Assembly: GCA_004010835.2 (NCBI GenBank)
Contig: CP030868.2
Location: 1,240,001 to 1,304,000 of the forward strand
Direction of reading: 5' to 3'
Source: Oenococcus sp. UCMA 16435
GTDB taxonomy: Bacteria > Bacillota > Bacilli > Lactobacillales > Lactobacillaceae
Length of the DNA stretch: 64,000 nucleotides
Shown: positions 16,766 to 26,261 of the stretch, in pieces
How the letters are laid out: every line of letters begins with the position of its first letter
How positions within the stretch are numbered: position 1 is the first letter of the stretch
Made by a program: the position numbers and the translations under genes
Notes under the pieces: model-generated
Seen by the model: only the letters and a program-made list of their open reading frames with translations
Databases searched by the model: none
Told to the model about the DNA's origin: nothing

Positions 16766-17674
16766 ATGAATGTAATTATTGATATGGATCCTGGAATCGA
16801 TGATGCAGTTGCTTTGTCAGTTCTTTTAAATAATGCCAACTTTAAGGTCCAACTAATCACCACGGTTGCTGGCAATGTAACAGTTGATAAGACGACTAAG
16901 AATGCTCTGAAAATTGCTGATTTTTTTAATTCTAAAGTTCCTATTGCGGCAGGAGCTAGCCAGCCTTTGGTTAAAACTTTCGAGGACGCTGCTCGAATTC
17001 ATGGTGAATCGGGAATGGAGGGCTATGATTTTCCGGAAAGTGTTCGTCAGCCACTGCAGCAATCAGCCGTTGAGGCTTGGCATAATATTCTTAGCCAATC
17101 GGAAGAGAAAATTACTTTAATTTTGACTGGATCATATACAAATTTTGCCTTGTGGTTTCGTGAATATCCAAAGGACGCTGTCAAAATTGATCGTGTGATT
17201 GCAATGGGCGGTTCACTATCTGTTGGCAATATGACCAGTGCTGCCGAATTTAATGTTTTTACTGATCCGGAAGCAGCAAGAATTTTATTGAGTTCTAATC
17301 TGCCAGTAACGATGATTGGTTTGGATGTTACTTTAAAAGCACTTGTCAATCGAGACTGGATTAAAACGATTGCTTCTTTAAATGAATCTGGAGAAATGCT
17401 TGCTTCCTTGATTTCTCATTATAACGACTGGCATGTTGATGGTTGGCCGATTCATGATGTAAATACAATTGATTATTTATTACATCCTGAATTTTATAAA
17501 TCCAATAAGTTATGGATCGATATCGTGACTGAAGGCCCAGCGATTGGAGAAACGGTTGCCGACATTCGAGGTGCATACCACCAGGGTAAGACAAACGCGA
17601 CAGTTGTAACTGATATTAATGCTGCTGCATTTCGTAATTGGCTAAAACAGGAGATATCTTTGATGGTAAGATAA
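16766..17674 (+). CDS. Inosine-uridine-preferring nucleoside hydrolase
   Basis: The protein (302 residues) belongs to the calcium-dependent nucleoside hydrolase family that splits ribonucleosides into base and ribose. The N-terminal IIDMDPGIDDAVAL carries the Ca-binding Asp cluster. VTMIGLDVT and the C-terminal HDVNTIDYLLHP hold other active-site residues. The freed ribose would feed the nearby ribokinase. No Shine-Dalgarno is visible; a TATACT box at 16752-16757 is 8 nt from the ATG, so it may be transcribed as a leaderless message. Confidence 0.9.
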   Translation: MNVIIDMDPGIDDAVALSVLLNNANFKVQLITTVAGNVTVDKTTKNALKIADFFNSKVPIAAGASQPLVKTFEDAARIHGESGMEGYDFPESVRQPLQQSAVEAWHNILSQSEEKITLILTGSYTNFALWFREYPKDAVKIDRVIAMGGSLSVGNMTSAAEFNVFTDPEAARILLSSNLPVTMIGLDVTLKALVNRDWIKTIASLNESGEMLASLISHYNDWHVDGWPIHDVNTIDYLLHPEFYKSNKLWIDIVTEGPAIGETVADIRGAYHQGKTNATVVTDINAAAFRNWLKQEISLMVR

Positions 17675-17742
17675 AGGCAGTTAATTGGGGTGCTGATATG
17701 AAGTCATGTTTGGAGAATTAAATTAATTTTTAGGAGGATTTT

Positions 17743-19056
17743 TTGACAGCTCAATTATTTAATACAGAAAAAACAAAAGAAAAAGTCATTTTAACTGCAA
17801 TTGAAAATCAAAAAAATTCGCATGATTTTGATTATGCAATTGAAGAATTTAAAAATCTTGCTTTGGCCGATAATTTAGAAGTTGCAGATATTTTAACGCA
17901 AAAATATGATCGTCCCAACGCGGCTACCTATTTTGGCAAAGGCAAGGTTGAAGAATTAAAAGAGCTTGTAATTGCAAGAGATGCTCAGCTGGTTATTTCA
18001 AACGATGATTTAACAGCGACTCAAATTAGAAATCTTGAAAAAATGATTGGTGCCGGTGTCCGTGTAGTTGATCGAACAGGCCTGATTCTTGACATCTTTG
18101 CAGCTCGGGCAAAAACAAGAATCGCTAAATTACAAGTTCGTTTAGCCCAAAAACAATATCAGTTGCCTCGTCTGCATACTTCTTTGGCTAATGATTTGGA
18201 TCAACAGGCTGGAGCTGGCGGAGGATCTTTTACCAGTCGTGGGTCCGGTGAAACTAAGCTTGAATTAAATCGACGGACGATTGAAGATCAGATTTCACAA
18301 ATCAAAACAGAATTAAAATCCCTGTTGGCTTCTTCGACTATTCAACGCAAACAGCGTGATAATTCCGGTCTTAAAAGGGTTGCTTTAGTTGGTTATACCA
18401 ATGCTGGAAAATCGACTTGGATGAACCGGATCATTGAACAATATTCTCAAATTGTTGATGATTTGGAAGAAAAAAAAGTCTTTGAAAAAGATATGTTGTT
18501 TGCTACCTTGGATTCAACGGTTCGGTCTGTTCGTTTGCCTAATAAGCGGCAATTTTTGTTGTCCGATACGGTTGGGTTTGTTTCAAATTTACCGCATAAT
18601 CTAGTTGCGAGTTTTCAATCGACTTTGGAAGAAGCGAGCAATGCTGACTTACTTGTCCAAATTGTCGATATTTCTGATCCTCATTATCGGGATATGTTGG
18701 CGACAACTTCGAAAACACTTCAACAAATCGGTGCCAAACAAATTCCAATGATTACAATTTTTAATAAAGCTGATAAGGCCAAACTTAATTATCCAGAACG
18801 CAGTGGAGAAAATTTGATTGCCAGTGCACTGGATGGAAAATCTTTGGATGCATTTATCGATTTGTTGAATAAAAAACTCTTCGCTGATTTAAAAGAAGTT
18901 GAACTGCTTATACCTTTTGACCAAGGATCTATTCTCAGCCAACTGATTCAGGATAACCAGGTTTTGCGACAAGAATATAATGATAAAGGAACGAAGATTG
19001 TTGTGGAATTGCCGGAAGCGAAGATTAAACGGTACGAAAAATTTGTTAATGTTTGA
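17743..19056 (+). CDS. hflX: Ribosome-associated GTPase HflX
   Basis: HflX (437 residues) binds the 50S ribosome and helps rescue stalled or heat-damaged ribosomes. It has the N-terminal domain with YFGKGKVEELK (about 65-75), the coiled RLAQKQYQLPRLHTSL, the GSGETKLELNRRTI region, and a GTPase core: G1 GYTNAGKSTW (about 217), G3 DTVGFVSNLPHNLV, and G4 FNKADK. Starts at TTG with AGGAGG in front (17732-17737). It ends with a good terminator, so it is probably a single-gene unit. Confidence 0.96.
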   Translation: MTAQLFNTEKTKEKVILTAIENQKNSHDFDYAIEEFKNLALADNLEVADILTQKYDRPNAATYFGKGKVEELKELVIARDAQLVISNDDLTATQIRNLEKMIGAGVRVVDRTGLILDIFAARAKTRIAKLQVRLAQKQYQLPRLHTSLANDLDQQAGAGGGSFTSRGSGETKLELNRRTIEDQISQIKTELKSLLASSTIQRKQRDNSGLKRVALVGYTNAGKSTWMNRIIEQYSQIVDDLEEKKVFEKDMLFATLDSTVRSVRLPNKRQFLLSDTVGFVSNLPHNLVASFQSTLEEASNADLLVQIVDISDPHYRDMLATTSKTLQQIGAKQIPMITIFNKADKAKLNYPERSGENLIASALDGKSLDAFIDLLNKKLFADLKEVELLIPFDQGSILSQLIQDNQVLRQEYNDKGTKIVVELPEAKIKRYEKFVNV

Positions 19057-19058
19057 TC

Positions 19059-19096
19059 AAAAAACGAATGAATGTTAATTGTTTATTCGTTTTTTT
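19059..19096 (+). terminator. hflX terminator
   Basis: AAAAAACGAAT pairs with ATTCGTTTTTT around a 15-nt loop and ends in a T-run. Confidence 0.85.
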
Positions 19097-19130
19097 GTTA
19101 TTTGTTATAAAGTGAACTTGGGTGGTAACT

Positions 19131-19775
19131 ATGACAACGATTTATATTTCTTCAAAACAAGCGCATAGCTTTGATGACTATACAATCAATAAAATTGGTG
19201 TTCCGTCATCGGTTTTAATGGAGCGGGCAGCCTTGGCAGTTTGCCAAAGACTTTTGGAAAGCAGAAATTTTAATTTAAAAAAGGTTCTCGTTGTTGCCGG
19301 AACCGGCAACAACGGTGGAGATGGAATTGCAATTGCTCGAATGCTGTACTTAAAACAAGTGCCGGTAAAAATTTACCTACTTGGTGATCGAGAAAAAGTA
19401 TCCAAAGATACTCAAACTCAATTAAAAATTGCCGAAAATTATGGCGTTCCATTTGTTTCCGACATAGACGATCTCGGTTCTTATACAACAATTGTTGACG
19501 CTATTTTCGGGGTTGGCTTATCAAGAGATGTAACTGGTAAAATAGCAGGGATTGTTGATTTCATTAATAATAGTCCAGCCGCAGTGATGGCTGTTGATGT
19601 GCCCACTGGTCTTAGTGCTGATAACGGTCATATTATGGGAACTGCTGTTAAAGCTGCAGAAACAGTTACTATGTCATATAACAAGCTGGGTTTGATTACG
19701 GAAACTGGTCGTAAATTTTCCGGAGTAGTAACGGTTGCCGAAATTGGTATTTATGATCCTCAATTATTAGAATAG
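19131..19775 (+). CDS. nnrE: NAD(P)H-hydrate epimerase
   Basis: The protein (214 residues from the ATG at 19131) matches the YjeF N-terminal family, which repairs damaged NAD(P)H by epimerising R-NAD(P)HX. Motifs: GTGNNGGDGIAIARML (Rossmann-like phosphate loop, about residues 56-71), VDAIFGVGLSRDV, and AVDVPTGLSADNG. The NnrD dehydratase domain is absent and would be a separate gene elsewhere. A GTG at 19122 is possible, but GGGTGG sits at the right distance only from ATG 19131. Confidence 0.92.
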   Translation: MTTIYISSKQAHSFDDYTINKIGVPSSVLMERAALAVCQRLLESRNFNLKKVLVVAGTGNNGGDGIAIARMLYLKQVPVKIYLLGDREKVSKDTQTQLKIAENYGVPFVSDIDDLGSYTTIVDAIFGVGLSRDVTGKIAGIVDFINNSPAAVMAVDVPTGLSADNGHIMGTAVKAAETVTMSYNKLGLITETGRKFSGVVTVAEIGIYDPQLLE

Positions 19776-19944
19776 ATTTTTTGATAAATGTATTGAATTT
19801 TTATATATTTGTTTTCTTTGCTTTAATTTATAACAAGTAATTTAGCTCATATTCTATAAATATATTTTTTGATTTTTAGACATAAAATTTTATTAAACAA
19901 TAGTAATAATTTTTAAATTAAAAAGAAAGCGGACAATTTTCGTT

Positions 19945-20961
19945 ATGTATCAGGCATCCAAAAATAGATATGACAAAATGCTTTACAGACGTGTCGGCGA
20001 CAGCGGCCTTGAGCTTTCGGCACTAGGATTGGGCTTGTGGCACAATTTTGGCAGTGTTGATTCTTTTGAGAATCAAAAGTCTATCATCCATGAAGCTTTT
20101 GACCTTGGTATCACTTATTTTGATTTGGCAAATAATTACGGTCCTGTTCCAGGGAGCGCTGAAAAGAATTTTGGACGTATTATTTCAGAAGATATGAAGT
20201 CCTATCGAGATGAAATGGTCATAGCCAGCAAAGCCGGCTATGAGATGTGGTCCGGTCCATATGGAAACTGGGGATCTCGTAAAAGCATTATTGCTAGTGC
20301 TGACCAAAGTCTCAAACGGTTGGGCATTGATTACGTAGATATTTTTTATTCTCATCGTCCTGATCCAAAAACACCTTTTGAAGAAACTGCTCTTGCACTG
20401 GACCAATTAGTAAGAGAGGGTAAGGCTCTTTATATTGGTGTTTCAAATTACAATGGTGTGCAGACAGAAAAAATTAGTAAAATTTTTGAAGATCTGAAAA
20501 CACCTTTTATTATCGAACAGCCGAGATACAACATGTTTAATCGCCAAGTCGAAAAAGATTTATTCCCAATTTTAAAAGAAAAACATAAGGCAGCTGTCAG
20601 TTTTAGTTCCTTGTCACAAGGTCTTTTAACAAATAAATATTTAAACGGAATTCCAAAAAATTCTCGAGCTGAAAAAACTTCCAGTCCCTTTCTTCAGGAA
20701 AAACAAGTTAAGGCAACAATTGAAACCGTTAGGAAGTTAAACGAAATAGCAGCCGATCGACAACAAAGCTTAGCTGAAATGGCCCTTGCTTGGAATTTAA
20801 GAATTCCTGAAATAGCATGTGTTTTAATCGGCGCAAGCCGACCTGAACAGTTGCTTGATAATATAAAAGCACTTGATAATCTTGTTTTTTCTGATCACGA
20901 ATTATTGGAAATTGATAGTATTTTAGCGGAACAGACTGAAATTGATTGGTCCCACGATTAA
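19945..20961 (+). CDS. Aldo-keto reductase, YghZ/GSP69-like
   Basis: The 338-residue protein is an NADPH-dependent aldo-keto reductase of the L-glyceraldehyde 3-phosphate reductase type. The start is supported by the RYDKMLYRRVGDSGLELS lead-in typical of YghZ. Catalytic residues lie in YFDLANNYGP (Asp, Tyr), IASKAG (Lys) and YSHRPDP (His). ALYIGVSNYN and VLIGASRPEQL form later barrel and cofactor elements. Similar enzymes reduce methylglyoxal or short aldehydes. The 169-nt upstream gap has no clear promoter or terminator. Confidence 0.9.
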   Translation: MYQASKNRYDKMLYRRVGDSGLELSALGLGLWHNFGSVDSFENQKSIIHEAFDLGITYFDLANNYGPVPGSAEKNFGRIISEDMKSYRDEMVIASKAGYEMWSGPYGNWGSRKSIIASADQSLKRLGIDYVDIFYSHRPDPKTPFEETALALDQLVREGKALYIGVSNYNGVQTEKISKIFEDLKTPFIIEQPRYNMFNRQVEKDLFPILKEKHKAAVSFSSLSQGLLTNKYLNGIPKNSRAEKTSSPFLQEKQVKATIETVRKLNEIAADRQQSLAEMALAWNLRIPEIACVLIGASRPEQLLDNIKALDNLVFSDHELLEIDSILAEQTEIDWSHD

Positions 20962-21083
20962 CCAAAAATTTTAAATATATTGTTGTTCTTTGAACTACTA
21001 TGTGAGGTCAATAAGTCTTTTTAGGAAAGATAAATATTATTTACAGTACGAAACAGTTGAGAGTAATTGTTGTAAAAAATTTA

Positions 21084-22763
21084 TTATGCATTTATATCAA
21101 TAAATTTAAACTGATTGAAATCAAATAATCCCTGATCGGTAATTTTAAGACTTGGAATAACTGGCAGGGCCATAAATGATAATGTCAAGAATGGATCAAA
21201 AACAATTCCTTCGGAAATTTTTTCAAAAGCGTTCTTTAAGCTTTTTTGTTTGGTAATCACTTCTTGATATGGCTTATCGGACATTAGACCGGCTATTTCA
21301 AGTGGCAGTTCTCGAGTGAAACCATTTTTATCAACCAGAATCATGCCACCGCCCATCCTCTTTAAACGATCATAAGCAATAATCATCGCTTTATCATCAG
21401 CTCCGGCGATGATCATATTGTGTGAATCATGAGCGATCGTTGAGCCAATTGCTCCTTCTTTCATGCCGAAACCATGAATAATTCCTAAACCATGACCAAG
21501 GTTGTGATAACGTTCAGCGACTACGATCTTGGCGTAGTCCTGATTGGCAACAAAGTTTCCCTGTTGATCGCGAGCAACCGATTCAATCGTATGTTTGGTT
21601 GTAATATGCTCAGGTTCAATGTTAATTACGTGTGCTTTGTTTGATTCTAATGGTAATTTTAAATCACCCAATGCAAGTTCGGCATTAATTGCCGGGCTTG
21701 TAAATGTTGTCACTTTTGATTCTAATTTGTCGACCCAGTTTCCTGCAGTCATGACTTTTTCAGTGACGAAATTTTCCAGATTAGAGATAATTACTAGGTC
21801 TGCAATGAAGCCATCGGTCAACGCCCCAACATTTTTTACGTGTTGTGCAACAGCTGCATTATAACTAGCCATTGTAAAAGCTCTTTCTGCAGGAATACCT
21901 TCGGAAATTGCTAAACGAACATTATTATCGATTGAACCTTCTTTTTGAATATCAATTGCTGATTTATCATCAGTGCAAAATGAAAAGTACGATTGATTAT
22001 TTTTACGAACTACTGGTAGAATCGATTTTTCATCGCGTTCAACCGTCCCTTCACGAATAAAAACTTTCATGCCGGCCTGGATTCGTTCTAGCGCCTCTTT
22101 ACCAGAAGTGCTTTCATGATCGGTATCGATTCCAACCGCCCGGTAGACTGCTAATTGTTCGCGAGTCAAACCGGCGCCGTGCCCATCAGCATGATGGCCA
22201 GCATTTTGAGCATCTTTAATTTTTTCAAGCATGTCAGGATCACCGTTTGCAACAGCTGGAAAATCCATTACTTCTGCTAAGCCATTAATTTCTGGAAAAC
22301 CATAAAAAGGTTTTAAAGCATCAGCATGCAAGACTGCTCCGGCATGTTCGAAATTAGTTGCCGGCACAGAACTGGGCAGCATGTAGTGAATATGCAAAGG
22401 TGTGTTCCTTGCTTCTTGAATCATATAAAAAAGACCGGAAACTCCTGATACCGAACCGATCTCATGTGGATCGGCAAAAATACGCGTCACACCATGTTTT
22501 AATTCTAATTTGGATAATTCCGATGGTGCCAGTAAAGATGATTCAATGTGTAAATGTGCATCGATTAAACCAGGAACGATATATTTTCCTTGAGCATCAA
22601 AATTATTTTTAGCGGTTAAATCCTTTGATTTTCCGCGAAAATATATAGATCCGTTTTCAATCCAAAGTTCTGTATCTTCAAACCTTTGATTGAAAACATC
22701 TAAGATTTTTGCGTTAAAGATATGTAAATAAACTTGCTTTCCCATATTGAAAGTAATTATCAC
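21084..22763 (-). CDS. ade: Adenine deaminase
   Basis: Ade hydrolyses adenine to hypoxanthine and ammonia in purine salvage. The product is a metal-dependent amidohydrolase: IVPGLIDAHLHIES (metal HxH, about residues 70-83), FADPHEIGSVSGVSG, HADGHGAGLT, and the C-terminal GLGIIHGFGMKEGAIGSTIAHDSHN region specific to this family. GTG 22763 and ATG 22745 are both possible starts, neither with a Shine-Dalgarno sequence; the ATG would give 553 residues. It follows rpiA by 37 nt on the same strand. Confidence 0.93.
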   Translation of the reverse strand: MIITFNMGKQVYLHIFNAKILDVFNQRFEDTELWIENGSIYFRGKSKDLTAKNNFDAQGKYIVPGLIDAHLHIESSLLAPSELSKLELKHGVTRIFADPHEIGSVSGVSGLFYMIQEARNTPLHIHYMLPSSVPATNFEHAGAVLHADALKPFYGFPEINGLAEVMDFPAVANGDPDMLEKIKDAQNAGHHADGHGAGLTREQLAVYRAVGIDTDHESTSGKEALERIQAGMKVFIREGTVERDEKSILPVVRKNNQSYFSFCTDDKSAIDIQKEGSIDNNVRLAISEGIPAERAFTMASYNAAVAQHVKNVGALTDGFIADLVIISNLENFVTEKVMTAGNWVDKLESKVTTFTSPAINAELALGDLKLPLESNKAHVINIEPEHITTKHTIESVARDQQGNFVANQDYAKIVVAERYHNLGHGLGIIHGFGMKEGAIGSTIAHDSHNMIIAGADDKAMIIAYDRLKRMGGGMILVDKNGFTRELPLEIAGLMSDKPYQEVITKQKSLKNAFEKISEGIVFDPFLTLSFMALPVIPSLKITDQGLFDFNQFKFIDINA

Positions 22764-22800
22764 ACAAGTCTATCGATAAAAAAAGAAAATGTTAGGAAAG

Positions 22801-23502
22801 TTAACCGATATTTGGGTTAACTAATATTTCCGGCTCTCCTTCTTTGCCGACAACAACTTCGCTAACCATGTTTAAAAACAAGCCATGTTCGACAACACCG
22901 ACCGTCTGGATTAAATTATCGGCCAGTTGAGCTGGCTCCTCGATTTTATGCAGATGTAAATCAATAATTAAATTATTTGAATCGGTTTTGAATGGTCTTC
23001 CTTCTTTATCAAGACGAAGGATCGGATCATAACCCGCCTTGTCGAAGTTTTGCATAACGTGTTGGCTTCCGAAAGGAATAACATCGACAGCCAGTGGGAA
23101 AGCGCCAATCGTATCGACGACTTTTGATTTGTCAACGACCCAAATTATTTTTTTTGAATTTACAGCAACAATTTTTTCCCACAATAGATTGCCGCCTCCA
23201 CCTTTGATCCCGTTAAAATTGCTGTCAACCTGGTCAGCACCATCAATTGTTAAATCAATTGAATCAACCATATCCAAATCAACAATTTTAATACCTAAAG
23301 ACTTCGCTTGCTGGGCTGTGAAAATCGAGGTTGCCACTCCGGTAAATTGTAAGTCTTCTTCTTTGACGCGTCGGCCGAGTTCGTCAACGAGCATTTTTAC
23401 AGTCGAGCCGCTTCCAAGACCAACAACCATTCCATTCTTAACATAAGAAGTAGCCTTGATGGCAGCCTCTTTTTTTAGTTTGTTTTGAAGTTCTGCGTCC
23501 AT
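22801..23502 (-). CDS. rpiA: Ribose-5-phosphate isomerase A
   Basis: RpiA (233 residues) interconverts ribose 5-phosphate and ribulose 5-phosphate. It has VVGLGSGSTVKMLVDELG near the N-terminus, DLTIDGADQVD with catalytic Asp residues, IKGGGGNLLWEKIVA with the conserved Lys-Gly loop, and DLHLHKIEEP near the end. It is divergent from prs, its functional neighbour, across 72 nt, and heads a rpiA-ade unit. The operon links pentose phosphate to purine salvage. Confidence 0.95.
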   Translation of the reverse strand: MDAELQNKLKKEAAIKATSYVKNGMVVGLGSGSTVKMLVDELGRRVKEEDLQFTGVATSIFTAQQAKSLGIKIVDLDMVDSIDLTIDGADQVDSNFNGIKGGGGNLLWEKIVAVNSKKIIWVVDKSKVVDTIGAFPLAVDVIPFGSQHVMQNFDKAGYDPILRLDKEGRPFKTDSNNLIIDLHLHKIEEPAQLADNLIQTVGVVEHGLFLNMVSEVVVGKEGEPEILVNPNIG

Positions 23503-23574
23503 GCGTTCATTATAGTCTATGTAGTTCTATCGATTTAATTGGCTGATATAATTAAGAACAGAGGAAATTATTTT

Positions 23575-24585
23575 ATGACTGCTAATGAACATCATATGGT
23601 CTTGATGTCACTTTCTGCTAATCGACCTTTGGCTGAAAAAATCGCCAAACGTCTCCACCAACCATTGGCTGACGTTAATTTGGATCGCTTTGCTGATGGA
23701 GAGATTCGTTTAAATATTACAAATTCGGTTCGCGGAGATAATGTCTTCGTTATTGCACCGACTTCTGCTTCTCAGCATGCGAGTGTAAATGATAATATAA
23801 TGGAACTTTTCATTGCCGTTGATGCGCTTCGACGCGCTTCTGCCCATGCAATTAATATCGTTATGCCTTATTACGGTTATGCGCGGCAGGATCGAAAGGC
23901 TCGTAGTCGTGAATCGATCGCGGCTCGCGTAATTGCCGATGATCTTGAGCAAGCCGGAGTTACTAGAGTGATTGCTTTTGATTTGCATGCTTCGCAGATT
24001 CAGGGATTTTTTGATATACCGGTCGACCATTTAATGGGAGCACCGATTTTAGCTGATTACCTTATATCTCATCATATTGTAGATTTGGATAATGCCGTTG
24101 TTGTTTCACCGGATCACGGAGGCGTCCGCCGCGCTCGCGAACTTAACCAATTTTTAGGTTTGCCCGATGCTTATGCTGTCATCGATAAACGGCGTCCGGT
24201 TGATAAGAAAAATACAGTTGAGGTCATGAATTTGATTGGGGATGTCTCTGGGAAAACGGCCATCATTATCGATGACATGATTGATACCGGCCATACGATA
24301 GTTGAGGGTGCTAAGTTATTGCGTTCCAAAGGTGCTAAGAAAATCATCGTTGTTGCCAGCCATGCATTGCTTTCAGGCGATGCGCCGAAGTTATTGCAAA
24401 AATCCGATTTCGATCATGTGATTGTTACTGACTCGATTGACGTTCCAGAATCCAAGCGATTCGACAAGCTGCAAATCGTTAGTGCCGATGATCTATTTGC
24501 CAGGGCAATTAATGCTGTCCAAGAAAATGGTAGTGTCAGTCCTTTATTCCAAAATAAGTATCATCGTGGATTTGAAAACGATTAA
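23575..24585 (+). CDS. prs: Ribose-phosphate pyrophosphokinase
   Basis: Prs makes PRPP from ribose 5-phosphate and ATP. From the ATG at 23575 (GAGGAA in front) the protein is 336 residues. Features: DVNLDRFADGEI, MPYYGYARQDRKARSRESIAA (divided by the flexible loop; Arg/Gln contacts to ATP), FDLHASQIQGFF, SPDHGGVRRAREL, and the PRPP loop AIIIDDMIDTGHTIVEGAKL. An in-frame TTG at 23539 lies in the promoter (TATAAT 23547-23552) and is unlikely to be used. Confidence 0.96.
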   Translation: MTANEHHMVLMSLSANRPLAEKIAKRLHQPLADVNLDRFADGEIRLNITNSVRGDNVFVIAPTSASQHASVNDNIMELFIAVDALRRASAHAINIVMPYYGYARQDRKARSRESIAARVIADDLEQAGVTRVIAFDLHASQIQGFFDIPVDHLMGAPILADYLISHHIVDLDNAVVVSPDHGGVRRARELNQFLGLPDAYAVIDKRRPVDKKNTVEVMNLIGDVSGKTAIIIDDMIDTGHTIVEGAKLLRSKGAKKIIVVASHALLSGDAPKLLQKSDFDHVIVTDSIDVPESKRFDKLQIVSADDLFARAINAVQENGSVSPLFQNKYHRGFEND

Positions 24586-24592
24586 TTTAGAG

Positions 24593-25045
24593 CTATTTTA
24601 TTAGTTTCTCCATTCGTCGATGTTCGATATTTGCATCTAAAAAAATGTCTCCAAAAGTTTGATAACCTAAATCTTCATAAAAAGAAATCGCATGAACTTG
24701 AGCTTCCAACTCAAGTTTTTTTATATTTTTTGACTTAGCATTTTTTTCGATTCTTTTTAAAATCTGTCGAGCGTAACTGCGACCGCGAAAAGTTTTTAAA
24801 GTTGCGACACGACCGATATGCCAAGTATCTTTTCCAATCGAATATATTCGAGCTGTGCTGACTGGATGCCAATTATTTAAATAGGACACATAGTGCAAGC
24901 AGCAGCCATCCTGGCCGTCGATTTCGTCTTTTTCGCTTACATGTTCTTCGTTCATAAAAACTGTTCGGCGAATCGTCATTGCGTCAGCAAGAATTTTTCC
25001 TTCTCCGAATTGACTGGCGATTACTAGTTCTTCTTGTTTTGTCAT
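24593..25045 (-). CDS. GNAT-family N-acetyltransferase
   Basis: A 150-residue GNAT protein: RRTVFMNEEHVSEKDEID at the N-terminus and the acetyl-CoA binding stretch IGRVATLKTFRGRSYARQIL (near the usual R/Q-x-x-G/A motif, here RGRSYA). LELEAQVHAISFYEDLGYQ is the typical last strand-helix. It resembles ElaA/YitI-type enzymes. The substrate is not known. The ATG at 25045 is preceded by TTG at 25048; no strong ribosome binding site separates them. It converges with prs, 7 nt apart, with no clear terminator between. Confidence 0.85.
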   Translation of the reverse strand: MTKQEELVIASQFGEGKILADAMTIRRTVFMNEEHVSEKDEIDGQDGCCLHYVSYLNNWHPVSTARIYSIGKDTWHIGRVATLKTFRGRSYARQILKRIEKNAKSKNIKKLELEAQVHAISFYEDLGYQTFGDIFLDANIEHRRMEKLIK

Positions 25046-25132
25046 CAACCGATCTCTTCATCCATTTTTGTATTGAAATTTACTAATATCTTTTTAATTT
25101 GCATAAAACCTCCGAAAAAACTTACTTCATTA

Positions 25133-25138
25133 TATAAT
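25133..25138 (+). promoter_or_regulatory. -10 box immediately before alr
   Basis: A perfect TATAAT ends 7 nt before the alr ATG. alr is divergent from its neighbour, so its promoter must lie here. Transcription would begin at or next to the A of the ATG. The -35 position (CTCCGA, 25110-25115) is a poor match. Confidence 0.65.
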
Positions 25139-25145
25139 TGCCTTT

Positions 25146-26261
25146 ATGGTAGAAGCTATTCATCGATCGACACGTATAGAATTTTCCAAATCATCACTAA
25201 CATATAACGTTCAATATACCAAACGCGTTTCCGGTGCAAAGACGCTTTGGCTGGCGGTTAAGTCCAATGCTTATGGTCACGGTCTTATTCAAGTTTCCAA
25301 AATAGCCAAGGATTGTGGAGTAGATGGCTTAGCAGTAGCTGTTCTTGACGAGGGAATCGCAATTCGCCAGTCTGGAATTAATGATTTTGTTTTGATTTTA
25401 GGCCCAATTGCCGTTAATGATGCACCACTTGCTGCTAAATATCATTTTTTAACAACGGTATCTTCGCTGGATTGGCTAAAATCCGTTGATAAGATTCTTG
25501 GTAAGGAAAAACTTTCTGTAAATTTGGCTGTCGACACCGGAATGAATCGGATCGGCGTTCGTTCAAAAACCGATTTAAAGGCCGAAATTGAATTTTTGCA
25601 GAAACATTCTAATCATTTTTCTTACGACGGAATTTTTACTCATTTTGCCAGTTCGGATAATGCTGACGATCAGTACTTCCAAAAACAAAAAAAACGTTGG
25701 TACGATCTAATTGATAGTTTGCCAATGCCTCCGTATATTCACGTTATGAATTCTGGAGCTGCCATGTACCATTCAAGCGAACTTCCTGGATGCAATTCGA
25801 TTGCCCGCGTAGGAACGGTAGTTTATGGTGTCGAGCCTTCTGAAGGCGAACTGGGACCAATTGATGAGCTTAAACCTGTTTTTGAACTAAAATCAGCTTT
25901 AACATTTGTTAAAAAAATTCCAGCCGGCGAAGGAATTAGCTATGGATCGAAATTTATAACAAATAAGGATACTTGGGTTGGCACTCTTCCAATCGGCTAC
26001 GGTGACGGATGGCTTGCAGAATATCAAGATTTTCAGCTTTTAATTGATGGCCAAAAATGTCGGCAGGTTGGTCAAATAGCAATGGATCAAATGATGGTGA
26101 TTTTGCCGCATGAGTATTCAATTGGAACAGAAGTTACTTTAATTGGAAAAAGTGGAAAATATGAAAATACGCTTTATGATCTCCATAAACATTCTGGAGT
26201 TCCGCCATGGAAAATTACGGTCGCTTTTTCTGATCGATTAAAAAGGGTGGTGGTTGATTAA
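25146..26261 (+). CDS. alr: Alanine racemase
   Basis: Alr (371 residues) is the PLP enzyme making D-alanine for peptidoglycan. AVKSNAYGHGL carries the PLP-linked Lys near residue 39. DTGMNRIGVR, ARVGTVVYGVEPS and the second-subunit catalytic Tyr in GISYGSKF are visible, with IGYGDGW and VGQIAMDQMMV towards the end. Its stop overlaps the start of the next gene (TAATG), so they are coupled. No Shine-Dalgarno is present; see the -10 box 7 nt upstream. Confidence 0.97.
   Translation: MVEAIHRSTRIEFSKSSLTYNVQYTKRVSGAKTLWLAVKSNAYGHGLIQVSKIAKDCGVDGLAVAVLDEGIAIRQSGINDFVLILGPIAVNDAPLAAKYHFLTTVSSLDWLKSVDKILGKEKLSVNLAVDTGMNRIGVRSKTDLKAEIEFLQKHSNHFSYDGIFTHFASSDNADDQYFQKQKKRWYDLIDSLPMPPYIHVMNSGAAMYHSSELPGCNSIARVGTVVYGVEPSEGELGPIDELKPVFELKSALTFVKKIPAGEGISYGSKFITNKDTWVGTLPIGYGDGWLAEYQDFQLLIDGQKCRQVGQIAMDQMMVILPHEYSIGTEVTLIGKSGKYENTLYDLHKHSGVPPWKITVAFSDRLKRVVVD

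Noticed and set aside
17691..17721. Seven-codon frame (MKSCLEN) before hflX
   Set aside because: It is very short, without a hairpin or codon bias; a chance event is likely.
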